A DNA stretch of 64,000 nucleotides from Immundisolibacter cernigliae (GTDB lineage Bacteria > Pseudomonadota > Gammaproteobacteria > Immundisolibacterales > Immundisolibacteraceae): positions 2,914,001 through 2,978,000 of the forward strand of contig NZ_CP014671.1 of assembly GCF_001697225.1 (NCBI RefSeq), written 5' to 3'. Positions 29,515 to 38,732 of this stretch are shown here, piece after piece (position 1 is the stretch's first letter; the number at the start of each line of letters is the position of its first letter). The notes beneath the pieces were generated by a model. That model saw nothing but the letters and a program-made list of their open reading frames with translations, had not been told where the DNA came from and did not search any database. The position numbers and the translations under genes are program-made.

Positions 29515-30246
29515 CTAGCTGACCTCGACGACTTCGATGAACTCGTCGCTGCCGCCCGCCGCCAGGGCAGCTCGACCGTTCTGGATGGCCTCCACGGCCT
29601 GACCCAGGTACAGATCGATGGCGCGGATCGAGTCGTCGTTGCCGGGAATGATGTAGTCGATCTTCTCCGGGCGGTTGTTGGTGTCGACCACCGCAATCAC
29701 CGGGATGCCCAGGCGGTTGGCTTCCTCGACGGCGATGTGCTCGTAGCCGGTGTCGATCACGAACAGCGCGTCCGGCATGCCCTTCAGGGTACGGATGCCG
29801 CCCACGCTGCGCACCAGCTTCTCGCGCTCGCGTTGCAGCAGCTGGATTTCACGCTTGCTCAGGTCGCCGGTCTTGCCCAGCTCGAGGCGGGTTTCCAGAT
29901 CGATCAGGCGGTCCACCGACTTGCGCACCGTGCGGTAGTTGGTGAGCATGCCGCCCAGCCAGCGGTAGCTGATGAACGGCATGCCGCAGGCGGCGGCATG
30001 CTGTTCGATCAGTTTGCGCGCCTGGCGCTTGGTGCCCACGAACAGCACCGTGCCGCCACGGGCGGCGATCTTGCCCAGCACGTTCATCGCATCGCGCAGC
30101 ATGGGCAGGCTGCGTTCCAGGTCGATGATGTGGATGTTCTGGCGGGCGCCATAGATATAAGGAGCCATGGCCGGCGACCAGTAGCGGGTCTGATGACCGA
30201 AATGGACGCCCGCGTCCAGCAGGTCGCGCATGGAAACTCCAGCCAT
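29515..30246 (-). CDS. rpsB: 30S ribosomal protein S2
   Basis: S2 binds the small-subunit head and is needed for S1 binding. MRDLLDAGVHFGHQTRYW, LFVGTKRQARK, WLGGMLTNYRTV and IPGNDD are all family signatures. The ATG at 30246 gives MAGVSMRDLL, which lines up with the E. coli N-terminus MATVSMRDML and yields 243 residues. The ATG at 30231 has a better-spaced GGAG, so it remains an alternative. Confidence 0.96.
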   Translation of the reverse strand: MAGVSMRDLLDAGVHFGHQTRYWSPAMAPYIYGARQNIHIIDLERSLPMLRDAMNVLGKIAARGGTVLFVGTKRQARKLIEQHAAACGMPFISYRWLGGMLTNYRTVRKSVDRLIDLETRLELGKTGDLSKREIQLLQREREKLVRSVGGIRTLKGMPDALFVIDTGYEHIAVEEANRLGIPVIAVVDTNNRPEKIDYIIPGNDDSIRAIDLYLGQAVEAIQNGRAALAAGGSDEFIEVVEVS

Positions 30247-30331
30247 AAGCAAAAACGCTCCGCAAGTCTTGAGGTGAGAGCCGCGATACAACGGGCAATC
30301 GTCGGGCGGGTGCCCGAAGTCAGGGGCGCGA

Positions 30332-30360
30332 TTTATAGCACTGATCGCCAGAGGCCACAA
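30332..30360 (-). promoter_or_regulatory. Sigma-70 promoter for rpsB
   Basis: Read on the minus strand, TTGTGG (30360-30355) is followed after exactly 17 bases by TATAAA (30337-30332). This would start transcription near 30325, leaving a leader of about 80 bases before rpsB, where S2 autoregulation would be expected. The map gene diverges from the same gap. Confidence 0.7.
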
Positions 30361-30448
30361 TCGGCCGGTTTACCGGCGTGCACGCCGGCTGCTACATTTC
30401 AAAACCTTTACCCGCCGCCGCTCCGGCCGGCGACGCTTGCCGATGCCC

Positions 30449-31219
30449 ATGACCGTTTCCATCAAAACCCCTCAAGAAATCGACGCCCTGCGCGTGGCCG
30501 GCCGCCTGGCCGCGCAGCTGCTCGGCATGATCGGCGAGCACGTGCGCCCCGGCATCAGCACCGACGCGCTGAACGACATCTGCGAGCAGTACACGACCCA
30601 GGTGCTGGGTTGTACCTCGGCGCCGCTGGGCTATCACGGCTTTCCGAAATCGATCTGCACCTCGGTCAACCACGTCGTGTGTCACGGCATCCCGAACGAC
30701 AAGCCGCTCAAGCGCGGCGACATCGTCAACATCGATGTCACCGTCATCAAGGACGACTACCACGGCGACACCAGCGCCATGTTCTATGTGGGCGAGCCGA
30801 CCATCCAGGCGCGCAGACTGTGCGAGACCAGCTATGAGGCGCTGTGGGTCGGCATCGGCATGGTCCGGCCGGGCATGCGCCTGGGGGATCTTGGGCACGC
30901 CATCCAGAGCCACGCCGAGGCGCGCAATTACTCGATCGTGCGCGAGTACTGCGGGCACGGTATCGGGCGCCAGTTCCACGAGGAGCCGCAGGTGCTCCAC
31001 TACGGCATTCCGGGCACCGGCCTGGTGCTCGAGCCGGGCATGGTGTTCACCATCGAGCCGATGCTGAACGCCGGCAAGCGGCATGTGAAGTTGCTGGCCG
31101 ACGGCTGGACGGTGGTGACCAAGGACCACAGCCTGTCGGCGCAGTGGGAACACATGGTGCTGGTGACCGACAGCGGGGTCGAGGTGCTGACCCTGCGCGA
31201 GGGCGAGACGCCATCTTGA
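30449..31219 (+). CDS. map: Methionine aminopeptidase, type I
   Basis: Map removes the initiator Met from new proteins. It begins MTVSIKTPQEIDALRVAG, closely like E. coli Map. Metal ligands appear in NIDVTVIKDDYHGDT, in GHGIG, in FTIEPM and in WEHMVLVT. The ATG at 30449 matches the E. coli start and gives 256 residues; the ATG at 30443 and the TTG at 30437 are alternatives with no better ribosome site. It diverges from rpsB, as in many proteobacteria. Confidence 0.96.
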   Translation: MTVSIKTPQEIDALRVAGRLAAQLLGMIGEHVRPGISTDALNDICEQYTTQVLGCTSAPLGYHGFPKSICTSVNHVVCHGIPNDKPLKRGDIVNIDVTVIKDDYHGDTSAMFYVGEPTIQARRLCETSYEALWVGIGMVRPGMRLGDLGHAIQSHAEARNYSIVREYCGHGIGRQFHEEPQVLHYGIPGTGLVLEPGMVFTIEPMLNAGKRHVKLLADGWTVVTKDHSLSAQWEHMVLVTDSGVEVLTLREGETPS

Positions 31220-33912
31220 ACGCACCGCCGCCGGCTGCGACCACGCCGCTGTTTGACGCGGCCGAGGTCGGGCGCGCCCTGGATGAACTGGGCGTCACTG
31301 CCGCCACCTGCCGGCATCTGCGCCAGCAGTTCACCGACGGCCTGCGCGCTCACTACGACCGGCAGCCGGCCGGCACGCCCATCGTGCAGGCGCGCACCGC
31401 CTTCGTGGACCTGCTGCTGCAGCGTATCTGGGCGACGCAGATGGCGAATGTGCCCGGCGCCCGGCGCCTGGCGCTGGTGGCAGTGGGCGGCTACGGCCGC
31501 GGCGAGCTGCACGCCTGCTCCGACGTCGACATCCTGGTCCTGGCCGGGCGGGCCGGCGACATCAGCCGCGTGTCGGGCGCCATCAGCGGCTTCGTCACCT
31601 TCCTGTACGACACGGGCCTGGACATCGGCGCCAGCGTGCGCAGCGTCCGTCAGTGCGTGGAAGAGGGCCGGCGCGACGTGACCATCGCTACGGCCCTGAT
31701 CGAGGCGCGGCTGCTGGCCGGCGACGCGGCCCTGTTCGAGCAGCTTGGCCGGCGCACCGGCCCCGGCCAGACCTGGCCGACGCGCAAGTTCTTTGCCGCC
31801 AAGCTGGCCGAACAGCAGGCTCGTTACGACAAGTTCGACGCCACCGCCTACAAGCTCGAACCGAACGTCAAGGAAAGCCCTGGCGGCCTGCGCGACATCC
31901 ACACCATCGGCTGGGTGGCCAAGCGCCACTTCGGCGCCCGCACCCTGCACGAGCTGGTCGATCACGGCTTTCTGGAGCCGGACGAGTACCAGTTGCTGGT
32001 CGAGGGCCAGGAGTTCCTGTCGCAGGTACGAAACGGCCTGCACCTGCTGACCGGTCGCAAGCACGACCATCTGCTGTTCGACCAGCAGCGCGAGCTGGCG
32101 CAGCGTTTCGGCTACCAGGACGGCGACCAGACGCTGGCCGTCGAGCAGTTCATGAAGCGTTACTACCGCACGGTCAAGGGCCTGTCGCGGCTGAACGAAA
32201 TGCTGCTGGCGCACTTCGAGGAGGAAATCCTGCTGGCCCGGCGCAGCGACCGCGCGGTGCCGCTGAGCAGTCGCTTCCAGATTCGCAAGGACTTCATCGA
32301 GGCGCGCAACGAGCGCGTGTTCAATCGCTATCCGTTCGCACTGCTGGAGATCTTCCTGCTGCTGCAGCAGCACGGAAAGCACGTGCGCGGCGTGCGCGCC
32401 GACACCGTGCGCCTGATCCGCAAGCATCTGTACCTGATCGACGATGCGTTTCGGGCCGACATACGCTGCACCAGCCTGTTCATGGAAATCATCCGCCAGC
32501 CGCACGGCATCGGCCACGAGCTGCAGCGCATGCACCGCTACGGCGTGCTGGCACGCTACATCCCGGCCTTCGGGCGCGTGGTGGGACAGATGCAGCACGA
32601 CCTGTTTCACGTCTACACGGTCGACGAACACAGCCTGTTCGTGCTGCGCAACACGCGCAGCTATGCCTTCCCGGACGAGAAAATCGGTGCCCTGGAGCTC
32701 GGTTATGAGGTGTTCCAGAACATCCCGAAACCGGAGCTGCTGTACCTGGCGGCGCTGTTTCACGACATTGCCAAGGGCCGCGGCGGGGATCATTCGGAGC
32801 TGGGCGGTCACGAGGCCTACGCGTTCTGCCGCCTGCACCGGCTGTCCGAACTCGACAGCCGCCTGGTGACCTGGCTGGTGCGCCACCACCTGCTGATGAG
32901 CAAGGTCTCGCAGCGGCAGGACATCGGCGACCCGGAGGTGATCCGCGCCTTTGCGGTCACCGTCGGCGACCAGGTGCACCTGGATTATCTGTACCTGCTG
33001 ACGGTGGCCGACATGCGCGGCACCGGACCGACGGTGTGGAATTCCTGGAAGGGCTCGCTGCTGTCGGCGCTGTATCTGGCCACCCGGCGCGCCCTGCGGC
33101 GGGGTCTGGGCAGCCCCATCGACGCCCGCGAGCAGGCGGCGGACGTCCGCGCCCAGGCCGCGGCGCTGCTGCCGGCCGAGCAGGTGGACCCGCGCCAGTG
33201 CGCGCGATTCTGGGATCGCCTGGACGACGACTATTTCCTGCGCTTCGCGGCCGAGGAGATTGCCTGGCATGCCAAGCACATCCTGCGCGCGCGCGGTGAG
33301 GCGCCGACGGTGGTGGCCACGCGCGATTTCCCGGACCGCGGCAGCACCGGCGTGATGGTCTACACGCGCGATCGCAAGTACCTGTTTGCCGCCATCACCT
33401 CGACCCTGGACCGGCTCGGGCTGGACATCGTCGATGCGCGCATCTACACCAGCCGCGACGGCTACGCGCTGGACACCTTCCTGGTGTCGGATCTGAACGG
33501 CGAGCCGGTGTCGGACCCGTCCCGGCGCCGCGACATCCGGGCCGCCCTGCGCGAGGCCCTGCTCGAAGACCCGCTGTCGCTGCATTCGGGCGGCCGGCGC
33601 GTCAGCCGCCAGCACAGGGCGTTCCGGGTGGCCACCGAGGTGTCGTTTGCCACCGACCTTGGGCGCGATCGCACGGTGATCGAGCTGATCACCAAGGACC
33701 GCCCCGGCCTGCTGTCGCAGGTGGCGCAGGCCTTTGCCGAGAGCGATCTGGTGTTGCAGAACGCCCGTGTCAACACCTACGGCGAGCGCGCCGAGGATGC
33801 CTTTTTCGTCACCGACGCCACGGGTCATGCCGTCACCGACGCGGCGCGCCTGGATCATCTGCGCGAACAGCTGGCGCGCCGCCTGGACGGCGAACCGGCC
33901 ACGCCCGCCTGA
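31216..33912 (+). CDS. glnD: Bifunctional uridylyltransferase/uridylyl-removing enzyme GlnD
   Basis: GlnD senses glutamine and adds UMP to or removes it from the PII signal proteins, controlling nitrogen assimilation. The nucleotidyltransferase domain has GGYGRGELHACSDVDIL. The HD hydrolase domain has ALFHDIAKGRGGDHSELG. Two ACT domains lie at the C-terminus (RTVIELITKDRPGLLSQV in the second). The best start is TTG at 31216, whose last bases overlap the map stop, giving 898 residues; no ATG or GTG is available near the expected N-terminus. Confidence 0.95.
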   Translation: MNAPPPAATTPLFDAAEVGRALDELGVTAATCRHLRQQFTDGLRAHYDRQPAGTPIVQARTAFVDLLLQRIWATQMANVPGARRLALVAVGGYGRGELHACSDVDILVLAGRAGDISRVSGAISGFVTFLYDTGLDIGASVRSVRQCVEEGRRDVTIATALIEARLLAGDAALFEQLGRRTGPGQTWPTRKFFAAKLAEQQARYDKFDATAYKLEPNVKESPGGLRDIHTIGWVAKRHFGARTLHELVDHGFLEPDEYQLLVEGQEFLSQVRNGLHLLTGRKHDHLLFDQQRELAQRFGYQDGDQTLAVEQFMKRYYRTVKGLSRLNEMLLAHFEEEILLARRSDRAVPLSSRFQIRKDFIEARNERVFNRYPFALLEIFLLLQQHGKHVRGVRADTVRLIRKHLYLIDDAFRADIRCTSLFMEIIRQPHGIGHELQRMHRYGVLARYIPAFGRVVGQMQHDLFHVYTVDEHSLFVLRNTRSYAFPDEKIGALELGYEVFQNIPKPELLYLAALFHDIAKGRGGDHSELGGHEAYAFCRLHRLSELDSRLVTWLVRHHLLMSKVSQRQDIGDPEVIRAFAVTVGDQVHLDYLYLLTVADMRGTGPTVWNSWKGSLLSALYLATRRALRRGLGSPIDAREQAADVRAQAAALLPAEQVDPRQCARFWDRLDDDYFLRFAAEEIAWHAKHILRARGEAPTVVATRDFPDRGSTGVMVYTRDRKYLFAAITSTLDRLGLDIVDARIYTSRDGYALDTFLVSDLNGEPVSDPSRRRDIRAALREALLEDPLSLHSGGRRVSRQHRAFRVATEVSFATDLGRDRTVIELITKDRPGLLSQVAQAFAESDLVLQNARVNTYGERAEDAFFVTDATGHAVTDAARLDHLREQLARRLDGEPATPA

Positions 33913-33932
33913 GCGGGGCTGCGGGTATCGCC

Positions 33933-35123
33933 ATGAATCCCGGTTTCGCCGACCTGCAGCCGTACCCGTTCGAGCGCCTGCGCGGCCTGCTGGCCGATGT
34001 CCGGCACGGCGGCGGCCTGCCGCTGATCGACCTGTCCATCGGCGAGCCGCGCCACGCGCCGCCGGCGCTGGTGCGCAGCGCGCTGATCGACAACCTGGAC
34101 GGCCTGGGGCGGTACCCGAAGACGGCCGGCTCGGATGAGCTGCGGGCCGCCATCGCAGGCTGGCTGGTGCGCCGTCACGGCCTGCCCGAAGGCGCCGTCG
34201 ATCCGGCGCGCCAGGTGCTGCCGGCGAGCGGCACGCGCGAGGCACTGTTTGCCATTGCCCAGTGCGTGGTCGACCGCGCACCCGGCGCGCGGGTGGCGAT
34301 GCCCAATCCCTTCTATCAGATCTACGAGGGCGCGGCCTTGCTGGCCGGCGCCCGGCCGCTGTACATCCCCTGTGCCGCCGCTGCCGGCTACCAGCCGGAT
34401 TTCGACGCCGTGCCGCCGGCCGTCTGGCGCGACGTGCAGCTGCTGTACATCTGCTCGCCACACAACCCGACCGGGCGCGTGCTGACGCTGGATCAGCTCG
34501 AGCATCTGGTCGAGCTGGCGCAGCGGCATGACTTCGTCATCGCCTCCGACGAGTGCTATTCGGAAATCTACCCCGACGACGCGGCCCCGCCGGCGGGCAT
34601 CCTGGCCGCCTGCCGGGCGCTGGGCCTGGACGGCTTCGACCGCTGCCTGGTGTTCCAGAGCCTGTCCAAACGCTCCAGCGTGCCGGGGCTGCGCTCCGGC
34701 TTCGTGGCCGGCGACGCACGGCTGATCGAACGCTTCCTGCTGTACCGCACCTACCACGGCTGCGCGCTGCCGGAATATGTGCAGGCGGCCAGTGCCGCCG
34801 CCTGGCGCGACGAGGCGCACGTGGCGGCCAGTCGCGCCATCTATCGGCGCAAGCTGGCCGCCGCGGTGCAAGCGCTCGGTGCCCGGGTGGCGCTGCCGCA
34901 GGGCGGCTTTTGCCTGTGGCTGCCGGTGCCGGGCGGTGACGATCCGGCCTTCACCCGCAGCCTGTATGCGGACCATCACCTGCGCGTGCTGCCGGGCAGC
35001 TATCTGGCCCGCGCCGACGGCGGCGTGAATCCCGGTGCAGGACACGTGCGCCTGGCGCTGGTGGCCGACGAGGCCGCCTGTGCGCAGGCCATGACGCGTC
35101 TGGCGGCCGCGCTGAACGACTGA
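33933..35123 (+). CDS. dapC: Succinyldiaminopimelate transaminase
   Basis: DapC is a class I/II PLP aminotransferase in the succinylase branch of lysine and diaminopimelate synthesis, making N-succinyl-L,L-DAP. The PLP lysine is in SLSKRSSVPGLRSGF, and CSPHNPTGRVL and ASDECYSEIY mark the cofactor site. Length 396. It is followed 30 bases later by dapD, which acts one step earlier in the same pathway, supporting the specific assignment. Confidence 0.93.
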   Translation: MNPGFADLQPYPFERLRGLLADVRHGGGLPLIDLSIGEPRHAPPALVRSALIDNLDGLGRYPKTAGSDELRAAIAGWLVRRHGLPEGAVDPARQVLPASGTREALFAIAQCVVDRAPGARVAMPNPFYQIYEGAALLAGARPLYIPCAAAAGYQPDFDAVPPAVWRDVQLLYICSPHNPTGRVLTLDQLEHLVELAQRHDFVIASDECYSEIYPDDAAPPAGILAACRALGLDGFDRCLVFQSLSKRSSVPGLRSGFVAGDARLIERFLLYRTYHGCALPEYVQAASAAAWRDEAHVAASRAIYRRKLAAAVQALGARVALPQGGFCLWLPVPGGDDPAFTRSLYADHHLRVLPGSYLARADGGVNPGAGHVRLALVADEAACAQAMTRLAAALND

Positions 35124-35153
35124 CTCCCCCCAACCCGACGCAACGGAAACCCC

Positions 35154-35975
<822 letters not shown>

Positions 35976-36087
35976 CGGGGGGTTCGCGCAGCCGGTCGGG
36001 CCACTATCCGGCGCGGCGTCAGCAAGCGTGTTTCACGTCAGCGCGCGGGGAGACGCGTGAACCCCACGCCCGGCATGCGGCAAAAAA

Positions 36088-36858
36088 CTAGTCCAGCTTC
36101 GGCCGGTTGGTGGCCAGGTGCCGCCCGCCGTCGAGTGGCAGCACCGCGCCGGTAATCCAGCGGCTCAGGTCGGAGGCGAAGAACAGCACCGCGTCGGCCA
36201 CGTCGTCCGGACGGCCGTTGCGGCCCAGCGGGTGCAGCTTGGCGAAGGTGTCCAGGAACTGCGCCTGCTTGTCCGGCGGCACGGCGCCCTGCAGCAGGTC
36301 CGTGTCCTGCACCACGCCGGGGCAGATCACGTTCACGCGAATGCCGTGGCCGGCTTCTTCCATCGCCAGCACCTGCGAGAGGTGGCGCAGCGCGCGCTTG
36401 GCGGCGCCATAAGCACCGGCGCCCGGAAAGGCGTGTTCCCCGGCGATGGAGGCGATGTTGACGATGCTGCCGCCGGCGACGCGCATGGCCGGCAGCACCG
36501 CCGCCATCAGCCGCCTGGGGCCCCAGCAGTTGACGTCCATCATCTCCTGCCAGTGCGCCTCATCGGCCTGGCCCAGCGCGGCAAAGCGCATCACGCCGGC
36601 GTTGTTGACCAGGATGTCGATACGCCCGTCGCCGAATCCGGCCGCCGCCTCGGCCAGCGCCTGCACCTGCGCCGGCACGGTCACGTCGGTCGGCACCACC
36701 AGCGTGCGATCGCCCAGCAGACCGGCGGTTTCTTCCAGCTTGTCGCGGCGCCGGCCGGCCAGCACCACGCGGGCGCCCTCGGCATGCAGGCGGGCGGCAA
36801 TGGCCCGGCCGATGCCGGTGCCGGCACCCGTGACGATGGCGGTTCTTTGTTCGAGCAT
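36088..36858 (-). CDS. Short-chain dehydrogenase/reductase
   Basis: This 256-residue SDR has the cofactor motif TGAGTGIG near residue 11, NNAG, and the catalytic Ser (SIVNIAS) with YGAAK. It is a classical NAD(P)-dependent oxidoreductase; the substrate is unknown. It converges with dapD and stands alone, with a REP array upstream of its start. Confidence 0.88.
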   Translation of the reverse strand: MLEQRTAIVTGAGTGIGRAIAARLHAEGARVVLAGRRRDKLEETAGLLGDRTLVVPTDVTVPAQVQALAEAAAGFGDGRIDILVNNAGVMRFAALGQADEAHWQEMMDVNCWGPRRLMAAVLPAMRVAGGSIVNIASIAGEHAFPGAGAYGAAKRALRHLSQVLAMEEAGHGIRVNVICPGVVQDTDLLQGAVPPDKQAQFLDTFAKLHPLGRNGRPDDVADAVLFFASDLSRWITGAVLPLDGGRHLATNRPKLD

Positions 36859-36922
36859 GGCGAAACTCCTGCGCGGGGTGGCCGGGCATTATCCGGCACA
36901 TGCAGCCGTCGGTTCAGTCTCC

Positions 36923-37020
36923 GTGGGAGGCCCGCCCCCGGGCCGAAGGGGTGAGCTGAAGATTCGCGGCGAGGGCGCCGCTCCCACAGCAGGTTTAGGA
37001 GGCCCGCCCTCGGGCCGAAC
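36923..37020. repeat. REP-like palindrome array 1
   Basis: Two full units and one partial unit of a palindromic repeat family. Type a reads GTGGGAGGCCCGCC then a variable GGGCCGAA end. Type b reads GATTCGCGGCGAGGGC then GCCGCTCCCAC. Each is internally palindromic, and the a and b ends are complementary, so neighbours can fold together. It fills the 294-base gap between the SDR and the DsbG-like gene. Confidence 0.85.
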
Positions 37021-37152
37021 AGCCACCAACTCGCTGTTCCCCGCCGCCCGGGCGCGCGCCGCGCGGGTTCCCCGCAGGCGCGGATCGCGTCACGCGCCAG
37101 TCATGCGCGGGCGGCATTCTGCCCGGCCGATCCGTGCCGACCTGGAGCCTTC

Positions 37153-37941
37153 ATGAACCGTCCCGTGGTGGCCATCGCCGCCGTCCTGTCGCTCGCCGCC
37201 TGTGCCCGCCCGTCGCAGCCCGTGGCCGACGCGCCGCCGCAGCCGGCCAGTCCGCCGGTGGTGGAGTTCCTGCGCACGCAAGGCGTGACCGTGCTGAACG
37301 ATTTTGCCGGTCCGTCCGGGCTGCGCGGCTGGGTCATCAAGCGGGATGAACGCGGCGGCATCGTGTACTCCACCGCCGACGGGCAGACGCTGGTCTCGGG
37401 CCTGCTCACGGATGCCCGGGGCGGCAACCTGAGCGCACGCGACGCCGAGCTGCACACCCCGGGTCCGGACTACGGCACGCTGTGGGCGGATCTGGCCCAG
37501 AGCGCCTACGTCGAAGTCGGCAGCAACCCGGCGGCACCGGTCATCTACGTGTTCGTTGATCTGAGCTGTCCCTACTGCCACCAGACCTGGACCTGGCTTG
37601 CCGACTACCGCGAGCGGCTCACCGTGCGCTGGGTGCCGGTGGCGATTCTGGGCGCCGACTCGGCCCCCAAGGCGGCGGCGGTGCTGGCCGATGCCGACCC
37701 CGCGGCACGCTTCGATGCGCTGATGCAGGAATTTCGCGCACCGCTGACGGCAACGCCGGACAGCGCCACGCAGCAGGCGCAGGACGCGCGCCTGGCCGCC
37801 AACCTGAAGCTGATGGAACGGGCCGGCGCCGGCGGCACCCCGGCGTTGGTGCTGCGCAACGCCAGCGGCGTTCGCGTGCGCGAGGGCCTGAACGCCCCCG
37901 GCGACCTCGACCTCATCTTGCCGACGCTGGCGGCGCGCTGA
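37153..37941 (+). CDS. DsbG/DsbC-like thiol:disulfide interchange lipoprotein
   Basis: The 262-residue protein begins with a signal sequence ending in LSLAAC, a lipobox with Cys at about residue 17, so it is probably lipid-anchored in the periplasm. An N-terminal dimerisation-like region precedes a thioredoxin domain with the active-site CPYC at 139-142 and a GGTPAL cis-Pro loop. This domain order fits the DsbC/DsbG disulfide isomerase group. DsbC and DsbG are normally soluble, so a lipid anchor would be unusual. It may assist surface proteins encoded downstream, but that is inference from position. Confidence 0.82.
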   Translation: MNRPVVAIAAVLSLAACARPSQPVADAPPQPASPPVVEFLRTQGVTVLNDFAGPSGLRGWVIKRDERGGIVYSTADGQTLVSGLLTDARGGNLSARDAELHTPGPDYGTLWADLAQSAYVEVGSNPAAPVIYVFVDLSCPYCHQTWTWLADYRERLTVRWVPVAILGADSAPKAAAVLADADPAARFDALMQEFRAPLTATPDSATQQAQDARLAANLKLMERAGAGGTPALVLRNASGVRVREGLNAPGDLDLILPTLAAR

Positions 37942-37986
37942 AGGTCTGCGCCTCGACCTGGCCTGCCGGCACGGCGCGAATCCACT

Positions 37987-38447
37987 TGTGGGAGGCCCGC
38001 CCCCGGGCCGAATCGCCCCTGTGGGAGGCCCGCCCTCGGGCCGAATGAGTGGCGACGAAGATTCGCGGCGAGGGCGCCGCACGCGGGGAGCCCCCCAACC
38101 CCCGTCGCCCTGAGGAGCGCAGCGACGTGAGGGCCTTGCCTTTATTGGGTTGCGGCGCCACCAGGATTCGCGGCGAGGGCGCCGCTCCCACGATGTGGCG
38201 ATGTGGGAGGCCCGCCCCCGGGCCGAATCTTCTGACTAATGCGGCGGATTCGCGGCGAGGGCGTCGCCCGCGGGGAGCCCCTCACCCCCGTCGCCCTGAG
38301 GAGCGCAGCGACGTGAGGGCCTTGCCTTTATTGGGTTGCGGTGAACCACCACGATTCGCGGCGAGGGCGCCGCTCCCACGAGGGCGCCGCCCCCACATAG
38401 CTACCGCTCCCACAGCCGATCTGGCAGGCCCGCCCCCGGGCCGCATC
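37987..38447. repeat. REP-like palindrome array 2 with an internal 72-bp duplication
   Basis: At least eight type a and type b units alternate here, making this the largest array in the window and filling most of the 791-base gap before the PEP-CTERM gene. Two copies of an unrelated block of about 72 bp are interleaved (separate entry). The rest of the gap (38448-38732) holds the PHO-box-like promoter, riboswitch and terminator. Confidence 0.85.
38083..38341. repeat. Direct repeat of about 72 bp (38083-38155 and 38270-38341)
   Basis: The two copies share GCGGGGAGCCCC at the start, GTCGCCCTGAGGAGCGCAGC in the middle and TTTATTGGGTTGCGG at the end, with only a few differences near the start. 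CGTCGC and GCGACG inside each can form a hairpin. The 187-base spacing, with REP units in between, suggests that a larger segment was duplicated. Confidence 0.75.
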
Positions 38448-38459
38448 GCCACCCGAGAA

Positions 38460-38504
38460 CTGTCATCAAACGGTAAGCGCCACGTAACTTTCGGCCACTA
38501 CTGT
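38460..38504 (+). promoter_or_regulatory. Candidate PHO box and promoter of the PEP-CTERM gene
   Basis: Three 7-base units, CTGTCAT (38460-38466), CGGTAAG (38471-38477) and ACGTAAC (38482-38488), are spaced 11 bases apart, as PhoB half-sites are. The first is a perfect consensus half-site; the others are weaker. A poor -10 (TACTGT, 38499-38504) lies 10 bases after the last unit, the usual PhoB promoter geometry. PhoB binding is inference. Confidence 0.45.
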
Positions 38505-38547
38505 GCCCTCAGTCGCCCGGAGGTCCGGGCGGCGCGTGGGGGTCTTC

Positions 38548-38657
38548 GGGCCGCCGCGGGACAAATGCCACACCCGTCGCGAGGCGGGGCCGGAAAGCCA
38601 CGGATCTTGTTGCCCTCGCCTGAGGCCACCAAGACGGCCGGGTTGCCAAAGCGGCCC
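38548..38657 (+). ncRNA. Probable cyclic di-GMP-I (GEMM-I) riboswitch aptamer
   Basis: A closing helix pairs GGGCCGC (38548-38554) with GCGGCCC (38651-38657). Inside, CCCGTC and GGCGGG form a stem capped by the GNRA tetraloop GCGA, as in GEMM-I. AAAGCCACGG follows, then a TCTTG/CAAGA stem, then GGCCGGGTTGCC, which matches the family 3' end. Departures are GCCGGAAAGCC where GACGCAAAGCC is usual, and an extra base in the 5' GGC strand. A terminator follows directly, and the gene downstream encodes an exported surface protein, a typical GEMM target. Ligand specificity (c-di-GMP or cGAMP) is not settled. Confidence 0.72.
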
Positions 38658-38684
38658 CTGGATGCACTCTCCGTTCGCTCAAGC

Positions 38685-38711
38685 GGCCGGCATGTCGCCG
38701 GTCTCATTTTT
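38685..38711 (+). terminator. Expression-platform terminator of the riboswitch
   Basis: GGCCGGC (38685-38691) pairs with GCCGGTC (38697-38703, one G-U pair) around the loop ATGTC, followed by TCATTTTT. Its 5' arm begins GCGGCC, the same sequence as the 3' strand of the aptamer closing helix, so pairing with 38548-38554 could form an antiterminator. The ribosome site of the next gene comes just after the T-run. Confidence 0.65.
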
Positions 38712-38732
38712 CCTTGCGAGGGAGTATCGACC

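Noticed and set aside
31000-34461. A minus-strand open frame of 1,153 codons opposite glnD and dapC
   Set aside because: It is antisense to two clearly conserved genes and has no motifs of its own.
37987-38447. Possible CRISPR array because of regularly repeated palindromes
   Set aside because: The units alternate between two palindromic forms, spacing is irregular, spacers are not unique and of constant length, and similar units are scattered through other gaps. No cas genes are present.
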